Source of the DNA: Alphaproteobacteria bacterium
Lineage (GTDB): Bacteria > Pseudomonadota > Alphaproteobacteria > Rhodobacterales > Rhodobacteraceae
DNA length: 6,078 nt
Direction of reading: 5' to 3'
Assembly (NCBI GenBank): GCA_030424705.1
Contig: JAUHWJ010000135.1
Span: 1-6,078 of the forward strand
Shown here: piece by piece, positions 1 to 4,692 of the stretch
Layout of the letters: each line of letters begins with the position of its first letter
How positions within the stretch are numbered: the stretch's first letter is position 1
The notes under the pieces: generated by a model
What the model was told of the DNA's origin: nothing
Seen by the model: only the letters and a program-made list of their open reading frames with translations
The model's database searches: none
Translations under genes and position numbers: made by a program

Positions 1-166
1 CCCGCACGCCCGCCGGCCGCGGGGCGCGGAAGGCCGCCGCCATCCGGTCATAGACGGCGCGCTGCCCGGCGATATCGAGGCTCGCCGCGTCGGGCGGGTA
101 ATGCCGCGCCGTCTCCCGGATGAAGGCCCTGATGCCGTCGTCGAGCAGCGCGTCGTAATCGGGCAT
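1..166 (-). CDS. Alpha/beta-hydrolase (HSL/Aes-like), N-terminal fragment
   Basis: Only the first 55 codons are present; the gene runs off the left edge. The peptide begins MPDYDALLDDGIRAFI and contains ETARHYPPDAA followed by QRAVYDRMAAAFR. This pattern of an acidic start, a helix, a YPPD turn and a QR-x-xYD-x-M helix resembles the N-terminal cap of alpha/beta-hydrolase fold-3 esterases. The catalytic region (HGGG oxyanion motif, nucleophile GxSxG, Asp/His) lies outside the window, so activity cannot be confirmed. The ATG follows the stop codon of the GMC oxidoreductase by 3 bases, and a GAGAGG ribosome-binding site lies inside the end of that gene. It is therefore very likely the last known member of a co-transcribed trio. 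If the assignment holds, it would hydrolyse an ester or lactone-like substrate in the cytoplasm. The family call is a resemblance judged from a short fragment; the reading frame itself is well supported. Confidence 0.6.
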   Translation of the reverse strand, partial: MPDYDALLDDGIRAFIRETARHYPPDAASLDIAGQRAVYDRMAAAFRAPRPAGVR

Positions 167-169
167 GGC

Positions 170-1795
170 TCAGCGCCTCTCGGTCTCGCGGATGCGCTTC
201 GCGCCGAGCCAGCCGACGAGGATGCTCGGGGCGTTGGTGTTCCCGGCGATGAGGTTGGGGAAGATGGAGGCGTCGCAGACGCGGAGGCCTTCGAGCCCGC
301 GCACCCGCAGGTCCGGGTCGACGACGGAGCTTTCCGGGTCCGTCCCCATCCGCAGCGTCGAGGAGGGGTGATAGACGGTGCCGGAGCGTTCGCGGATGTC
401 GGCGATCAGCGCCTCGTCGCTTTCGACGGCGGGGCCGGGGCGCAGCTCCTCCGCGATCACGGCGCGCATCGGCGCGGTGGCGGCGAGGCGGCGGAGGAAG
501 CGGGCGCCTTCCAGCATCTCCGCCATGTCCCGCTCGTCCGCGAAGGCGCCGGCGCGGATGCGGGGCGGCGCGAAGGGATCGGGCCCCGCGAGCCCGATCT
601 CCCCCCGGCTCCAGGGCCGCGCGTTGGAGAGGCCGAGGCTCATGCCGGAGAACGGGTCCGGCGTCAGCAGCGGTCGCTCGCCAGGGCGCGGGATGAGGGT
701 GGAGAAGGCCTGGAAATAGAGCTGCATGTTCGGCCGCGCCCGTTCCGGCGAGGTGCGGAAGAAGCCGCCGCCGTGGTTAACGGACTTCGCGAGCGGCCCG
801 GTTCCGAAGAGGAGCCAGCGGAGGCCGGCGCGAACCTTGCCGAGGAGGGGGCGGAGCTCGTCGTTATAGGTCGGCGCGTTCGCCCGGTAGGTGTGGTTGA
901 GCCCGAGATGGTCCACCATGTTCCGCCCGACATGGGGATGGTCTAGGAGCGGCGCTATCCCGTGCGCGGCGAGGTCCGCGGCGGGTCCGATTCCGGAGAG
1001 CATCAGAAGCTGCGGTGAATTCACCGCCCCGCCGGCGAGGATCACCTCCCGCGCCGCCCGCGCCTCCCCCTCCCGCCCGTTCCGGCGGAACGCGACGCCT
1101 GTGGCCCGCCGCCCTTCGAAGAGGATCCGCGTCGCCTGCGCCCCCGTCCAGACGGTCACGTTCCGGCGCCGCATGGCGGGGCGGAGGAAGGCGCGGGCGG
1201 CGGAGTTCCGCCGCGCGCCGCGGATCGTCATCTGGTAGGTTCCCGCGCCCTCCTGCGTCGCGCCGTTGAAATCCGGGTTGTGCGGGAGCCCCGCCTCCGC
1301 CGCGGCGGCGACGAAAGCGTCGCAGAGCGGGTGCAGGTCCCGCCGGTTGGCGGAGATGAAGAGGGGGCCGCCCTTGCCGCGCCATTCGTCGCCCCCCGCT
1401 TCATTGTCCTCGATCTCGCGATAGGCTTCCCGCGCCGCCTCCCAGCCCCAGTTCGGGCCGGCCGCGGCGCCCCAATCCTCGTAATCCTCCCGCCCGCCCC
1501 GCGCCCAGACCATCGCGTTGATCGAGCTGGAGCCGCCGAGGATCTTCCCCCGCGGCCAGTAATCGGGCCGTCCGCCAAGGCCCGGGTCGGGCTCCGTCAG
1601 ATAGGCCCAGTTCACCGCAGGGTCGAAGAAGAGCTTGCCGTAGCCAAGCGGCATCTGGACGAAGAAGCGCCGGTCGCTTCCCCCCTCCTCGATCACGAGG
1701 ACGGAGCGCGCGCCGTCCGCCGAGAGCCGCTCCGCCAGAACGCAGCCGGCGGAGCCCGCGCCGACGATCACATAGTCGAACATTGGCGCGGCCAT
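170..1795 (-). CDS. GMC-family FAD-dependent oxidoreductase (choline dehydrogenase-like)
   Basis: A complete 541-residue protein, the usual length for BetA-like GMC enzymes. It should oxidise a primary or secondary alcohol to an aldehyde or ketone using FAD and pass electrons to an acceptor other than NAD. The Rossmann FAD motif GAGSAG is at residues 12-17, with the ribose-binding acidic residue at about 36. The first GMC signature, PRGKILGGSS onward, spans about 81-100. The second, GAVNSPQLLMLSGIG, is at 256-270. The active-site histidine is His476 in VYHPSSTLRMG, and the C-terminal GNTNAP motif (518-523) supplies the asparagine that many choline-dehydrogenase-like members have in place of a second histidine. 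There is no signal peptide. The chosen ATG lies 4 bases after the stop of the enolase-family gene, with an AAGGGCGG site upstream; Met5 is a possible alternative start. Many GMC proteins annotated as choline dehydrogenase act on other alcohols, and no bet genes are visible here, so the substrate is left open. Confidence 0.93.
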   Translation of the reverse strand: MAAPMFDYVIVGAGSAGCVLAERLSADGARSVLVIEEGGSDRRFFVQMPLGYGKLFFDPAVNWAYLTEPDPGLGGRPDYWPRGKILGGSSSINAMVWARGGREDYEDWGAAAGPNWGWEAAREAYREIEDNEAGGDEWRGKGGPLFISANRRDLHPLCDAFVAAAAEAGLPHNPDFNGATQEGAGTYQMTIRGARRNSAARAFLRPAMRRRNVTVWTGAQATRILFEGRRATGVAFRRNGREGEARAAREVILAGGAVNSPQLLMLSGIGPAADLAAHGIAPLLDHPHVGRNMVDHLGLNHTYRANAPTYNDELRPLLGKVRAGLRWLLFGTGPLAKSVNHGGGFFRTSPERARPNMQLYFQAFSTLIPRPGERPLLTPDPFSGMSLGLSNARPWSRGEIGLAGPDPFAPPRIRAGAFADERDMAEMLEGARFLRRLAATAPMRAVIAEELRPGPAVESDEALIADIRERSGTVYHPSSTLRMGTDPESSVVDPDLRVRGLEGLRVCDASIFPNLIAGNTNAPSILVGWLGAKRIRETERR

Positions 1796-1799
1796 GATC

Positions 1800-2963
1800 T
1801 CAGGCGCCGCCCTTCATCACGTCATGGTAGAGCGCGCCATAGCCGCTCGGCCGCCATTCCCCTTCCCGCGCCGCGACATGTCTTGCGCCCGCGAGCCAGG
1901 CCGGTTCGACCTCCACGCCCCAGCCCGGCGCGTCCGTCACCGTCACGGCGCCGTCCTCCACGCGGAACGGGTCGCCGCGGAAGAGGCCGCGCTGCCAAGG
2001 GTAATAGTCGTCCCCCTCGATGGAGAATTCGAGGAAGGGCCCCGCATTCGGGATCGCGCGCAACAGGTGCATCGTCGCGATGGTGACGAGGGAGAGGTTG
2101 GCGCTGTGCGGCGTGCAGGTCAGCCCCGCCGCCGCGCCCATCGCCGCGACTTCCAGCGTGCGGGCGAGGCCGCCGAGATACATGACGTCAGGCTGGATCA
2201 CGTCCACCGCCCGCATCGCGATCATGCGGCGCCAGAGGAAAAGGTCCCAGTCCTGCTCCCCGCCAGTGACGTCGAGCGAGAGCGCGTCCGCCACCGCCTT
2301 CGTCGCCTCGAGGTCGCGCCAGGGCACAGGCTCCTCGTAATGGACGATGCCGGCATCCTCCAGCATCCGCCCGACCTCGATGGCGCGGGGGACGGAGAAG
2401 GCGGAATTGGCGTCCACCATCAGCGCCGCCTCGCCGCGGAGCGCGGCGGACATTGCGGAGACGATCGCCTCCGTCCGGCCCGGCCACTGGTCCACATCCG
2501 CGCCGCATTCGGCCCCGATGCGGAACTTCGCCGCGCCGAAGCCCTGCTCCCCGCAGAGCCGGGCGAGCCGCTCCGCCTCCGCCTCCGGCGTTATGTCCCT
2601 CCGCATGGAGCTCGCATAGGCGCGGACGGGGCCGGGCGCGCCGCCGATCAGCGCGGCGACCGGCTTGCCCTCCCGCTTCCCCCGCAGGTCCCAGAGCGCG
2701 GTGTCGAGCCCGGCGAGGGCGCGCATGAGGTAGCTGCCGGGGTACTTGTGCTCCATCCGCTCGACGAGGCTGACGAGCCCGCCGATATCCAGGTCCTCCG
2801 CGCCGAGCGCCCAGGGGACGACCTGCCGGTGGAACACATCCGCCGTGATGTCGGCGTTGTAGGGGGCCGTCTGCCCCCAGCCGGTCTCCCCGTCTTCCGT
2901 CGTCGCCTTCACGAAGGCGACGAACTCGTTCGACCAGGTTTCGAGCGCGACGATGCGGGGCAT
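1800..2963 (-). CDS. Enolase-superfamily enzyme, mandelate racemase/sugar-acid dehydratase type
   Basis: A complete 387-residue protein with the two-domain layout of the family: an N-terminal capping domain (about 1-115) and a TIM barrel. Such enzymes abstract the alpha proton of a carboxylate bound to Mg2+, then racemise or dehydrate it. The metal ligands appear as Asp184 (VDAN), Glu210/211 (YEEP) and Glu236 (GGEQ). The His-Asp acid/base pair typical of the mandelate racemase subgroup appears as His286 (TPHSAN) and Asp259 (QPDVMYLGG). Glu312 (LEFS) fits the conserved glutamate late in the barrel. On the second strand the usual KxK is KFR, so Lys146 is kept and position 148 is arginine. The ATG start gives a standard N-terminus (MPRIVALET) but has only a weak ribosome-binding site; an in-frame GTG 22 codons upstream is less likely. 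It is the first gene of the tight trio with the GMC oxidoreductase and hydrolase. The substrate cannot be read from sequence; an acid sugar or similar hydroxy acid is plausible. Confidence 0.9.
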   Translation of the reverse strand: MPRIVALETWSNEFVAFVKATTEDGETGWGQTAPYNADITADVFHRQVVPWALGAEDLDIGGLVSLVERMEHKYPGSYLMRALAGLDTALWDLRGKREGKPVAALIGGAPGPVRAYASSMRRDITPEAEAERLARLCGEQGFGAAKFRIGAECGADVDQWPGRTEAIVSAMSAALRGEAALMVDANSAFSVPRAIEVGRMLEDAGIVHYEEPVPWRDLEATKAVADALSLDVTGGEQDWDLFLWRRMIAMRAVDVIQPDVMYLGGLARTLEVAAMGAAAGLTCTPHSANLSLVTIATMHLLRAIPNAGPFLEFSIEGDDYYPWQRGLFRGDPFRVEDGAVTVTDAPGWGVEVEPAWLAGARHVAAREGEWRPSGYGALYHDVMKGGA

Positions 2964-3041
2964 GGGCAGGGTCCGGCGGGAGGGAGGCTCCGCGTTCCTA
3001 GCCGCTTCCGCGCCGTCGCGCCACGGGGTGTTTCGGGCAGT

Positions 3042-3242
3042 TTACTCCGCGGGCGCGGCCATCTCCGTCAGGTTGGGCGCGCCGGCGCCTGGCAGGCTCT
3101 CCCCGCCGCCCATCGCCGCGAGCGCGAAGAGCGCGGCGGCGAAGAGGGCGAGGAGGGCGCCGAGGCGGCGGCGGTCCTCCGAAGGCCCCGCCGCGCCTTC
3201 GCGCTGTCGAACGGCGCGGCTTTCTATCGTTCCGTATCGCAT
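3042..3242 (-). CDS. Small single-pass membrane protein, unknown function
   Basis: A 66-residue reading frame ending in TAA. The start at 3242 was chosen over a longer frame beginning with TTG at 3308 because a clear GGAG ribosome-binding site sits 7 bases before this ATG. The protein has a charged N-terminal part (about 1-26, ending EDRRR), one hydrophobic segment of alanine and leucine (about 27-45, LGALLALFAAALFALAAMG), and a short C-terminal tail rich in glycine, proline and alanine. The arginines before the hydrophobic stretch predict an N-inside, C-outside orientation; an uncleaved anchor is more likely than a signal peptide, since no convincing AxA cleavage site follows. I do not recognise a family. 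It lies 126 bases after mrp and 78 bases before the enolase-family gene, on the same strand. Protein-like composition and the ribosome-binding site support it; chance openness in GC-rich DNA remains possible. Confidence 0.6.
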   Translation of the reverse strand: MRYGTIESRAVRQREGAAGPSEDRRRLGALLALFAAALFALAAMGGGESLPGAGAPNLTEMAAPAE

Positions 3243-3262
3243 GATCCGTCTCCATGGTCCTG

Positions 3263-3277
3263 CGGCCCGAGGGGCCG
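3263..3277 (-). other. Short GC hairpin in the leader of the small membrane-protein gene
   Basis: CGGCCC and GGGCCG form a perfect 6-bp stem with a 3-base loop. It lies 20 bases before the ATG of the small membrane-protein gene, just ahead of its GGAG site. No run of T follows on either strand, so it is not an intrinsic terminator. It may be a leader structure or a chance GC palindrome. Confidence 0.35.
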
Positions 3278-3313
3278 ACTGCTCATGGAGATGGACGCGA
3301 AAGATCAATTCCG

Positions 3314-3339
3314 GAAACGAATGTATTTCATCGTTTCCA
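3314..3339. promoter_or_regulatory. Perfect 8-bp inverted repeat in AT-rich gap, candidate operator
   Basis: GGAAACGA (3314-3321) and TCGTTTCC (3332-3339) are perfect inverted arms around a 10-base AT-rich spacer. They sit in the most AT-rich stretch of the window (about 3300-3350), between the mrp stop and the small membrane-protein gene. A second, weaker inverted repeat, CATCA/TGATG (3339-3343 and 3351-3355), abuts it towards mrp. An arm spacing of 18 bases centre to centre suits a dimeric regulator. As RNA the structure could mark the end of the mrp transcript, but there is no following T-run for an intrinsic terminator. No convincing -35/-10 pair was found. Confidence 0.4.
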
Positions 3340-3368
3340 TCATTTTCGGTGATGCCCTGACGAGCGCC

Positions 3369-4514
3369 TCAGACCCGCCAGCCCACCGCCTCCGGCTCAT
3401 GCGCGCCGAGGCCTTCGGCGAGCGCCCGCGCCATCTCGCGGAAGCGCGCCGCCTCCGGGCCTTCGGGCTTCGAGGCGACGATGGGCGTACCCCCGTCCGA
3501 GGTCACGCGGAGGTCGAGCGTCAGGGGCACGCGGCCGAGGAAGGGCGCGCCGATCCGCTCCGCCTCCGCCTCCGCGCCGCCATGGCCGAAGATCTGCGTC
3601 TCGTGCCCGCAATTCGGGCAGCAGAAGGTCGCCATGTTCTCGATCACGCCGAGGATCGGGATCTTGATCTTCTCGAACATGTCGATCGCCTTCCGCGCGT
3701 CGATCAGCGCCACGTCCTGCGGGGTGGAGACGACGACGGCGCCGGAGAGCTTCGTCTTCTGGGAAAGCGTCAACTGCACGTCGCCCGTTCCGGGCGGAAG
3801 ATCGACGATCAGGAAGTCGAGCGGGGCCCAGTTCACCTGATAGAGCATCTGCGTCACCGCGCTCATCAGCATCGGGCCGCGCCAGATCACGCTCTCACGC
3901 TCGCCGGTGAGGAAGCCCATGGACATGCATTTGACGCCGAAGCCGCGCATCGGCTCGATGTTCTGCCCGTCCGGGGAGGAGGGGCGGCCCGCGATGCCGA
4001 GGAGGCGGGGCTGCGAGGGGCCGTAGACGTCCGCATCGAGCAGCCCGACGCGCCAGCCCTCCATCGCGAGCGCGACGGCGAGATTGGCGGAGATTGTGGA
4101 CTTGCCGACGCCGCCCTTGCCCGAGCCCACGGCGACGATGCGGGCGACGCCGGGCACGACCCCGCCCTGCGGCGGCGCCGGCGGCGGGCGGAGCGGCTTG
4201 TCGCCGGGCTTCGCACGGGTGCCGAGATCGGGCGGCGCGCCTTTGGGAGCGGAGGGCGTATCGGAATGCGCCGTGAGCGCCGCGATGACGGAGGTAACGC
4301 CGGGAACCGCCTTCGCCGCCGCCTCCGCCGCCTGCCGCAGCGGCTCCAGCGCCGCGCCCCGCGCCGGGTCCACTTCGAGCGCGAAACGCACGGCCCCGGC
4401 CTCGACCGTGAGGCCGACGACCATGCCGGAGGTCACGATGTCCCGCCCGTGGCCGCCTGAATCCGTGACGGCGGAAAGCGCCTTCAGAACGTCCTCGCGT
4501 CTCGCGTCCGCCAT
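3369..4514 (-). CDS. mrp: Mrp/ApbC/NBP35-family iron-sulfur cluster carrier ATPase
   Basis: A complete 381-residue cytoplasmic protein. The family binds a labile [4Fe-4S] cluster at a dimer interface and hands it to target proteins, with ATP hydrolysis needed for function. The N-terminal MIP18/DUF59-like domain covers about 1-85 (starting MADARREDVLKAL). A proline-rich linker (about 88-120, with PLRPPPAPP) joins it to the P-loop domain. The deviant Walker A is GSGKGGVGKST (130-140) with signature Lys133 and catalytic Lys138. A Walker A-prime LLDADVYGPS includes Asp160 and Asp162, and a Walker B-like segment IVDLPPGTGD includes Asp238. The cluster-binding CxxC is Cys299-Pro-Asn-Cys302, with an extra Cys298 beside it. 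A strong GGGAGG site lies 5 bases before the ATG, which fixes the start. It is transcribed divergently from the ABC ATPase gene and is upstream of, but 126 bases apart from, the small membrane-protein gene. No key residue is missing. Confidence 0.95.
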   Translation of the reverse strand: MADARREDVLKALSAVTDSGGHGRDIVTSGMVVGLTVEAGAVRFALEVDPARGAALEPLRQAAEAAAKAVPGVTSVIAALTAHSDTPSAPKGAPPDLGTRAKPGDKPLRPPPAPPQGGVVPGVARIVAVGSGKGGVGKSTISANLAVALAMEGWRVGLLDADVYGPSQPRLLGIAGRPSSPDGQNIEPMRGFGVKCMSMGFLTGERESVIWRGPMLMSAVTQMLYQVNWAPLDFLIVDLPPGTGDVQLTLSQKTKLSGAVVVSTPQDVALIDARKAIDMFEKIKIPILGVIENMATFCCPNCGHETQIFGHGGAEAEAERIGAPFLGRVPLTLDLRVTSDGGTPIVASKPEGPEAARFREMARALAEGLGAHEPEAVGWRV

Positions 4515-4692
4515 GTCGCCTCCCGAAAGCGTTCATATTCGGATGCTAGATAGCCTTCGGGGCGCCGCTCCGCCACCGGCCTGTTCGGCGCGTGACGAAG
4601 CGCGCACGAATCCGGGCCGGGGCGGCGCAAAATCGGTTGCCCCGTTCGCGCGGCCTTGCGACAAACGGGGCGCAACCGGGGGGAAGAAACGG
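4515..4692. promoter_or_regulatory. Divergent intergenic region between mrp and the ABC ATPase gene
   Basis: These 178 bases separate two genes read in opposite directions, so they must hold both promoters unless transcription of the ABC gene begins further away. The mrp side contains its GGGAGG ribosome-binding site and an AT-richer patch (about 4530-4552, with TATGAA and TATCTA on the minus strand) that could include a -10 element, but no matching -35 was found. The ABC side contains the long inverted repeat and a purine-rich GGGGGGAAG ribosome-binding site ending 6 bases before the ATG. Promoter placement is inferred from gene orientation; no sigma-70-like pair is convincing. Confidence 0.5.
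4634..4678 (+). promoter_or_regulatory. Long inverted repeat in the leader of the ABC ATPase gene
   Basis: CGGTTGCCCCGTT (4634-4646) pairs with AACGGGG (4664-4670) and, after a 2-base bulge (CG, 4671-4672), with CAACCG (4673-4678). That is 13 base pairs in all around a 17-base loop, in which CGC (4647-4649) and GCG (4658-4660) could pair further. The structure ends 14 bases before the ATG at 4693 and directly abuts the ribosome-binding site. It could be a DNA operator or an RNA hairpin that affects translation. There is no T-run, so an intrinsic terminator is unlikely. Confidence 0.5.

Noticed and set aside
101..946. Plus-strand frame of 281 codons opposite the GMC gene
   Set aside because: It overlaps the GMC C-terminal half in antisense, has low-complexity composition and no recognisable motif.
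170..1795. Naming the GMC enzyme betA (choline dehydrogenase)
   Set aside because: The GMC signatures are general, and no betaine aldehyde dehydrogenase, BetI or choline transporter gene is visible nearby. The neighbouring genes suggest another substrate.
3263..3277. GC hairpin considered as an intrinsic terminator for mrp
   Set aside because: The stem is only 6 bp and no T-run follows on the minus strand. It also lies over 90 bases after the mrp stop, within the leader of the next gene.
3042..3308. Longer 88-codon version of the small membrane protein starting at TTG 3308
   Set aside because: The upstream TTG has no better ribosome-binding site, and the ATG at 3242 has GGAG at good spacing, so the shorter form is preferred.
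1794..4460. Very long plus-strand open frame (888 codons) spanning the enolase-family gene, the small gene and mrp
   Set aside because: It is antisense to three genes with clear motifs. Its translation is rich in Arg, Ala, Gly, His and Asp with no recognisable domain, as expected for the complementary frame of GC-biased genes.
4530..4552. TATGAA and TATCTA on the minus strand as -10 boxes for mrp
   Set aside because: Neither has a recognisable -35 hexamer at 16-18 bases, so they are mentioned only as an AT-richer patch.
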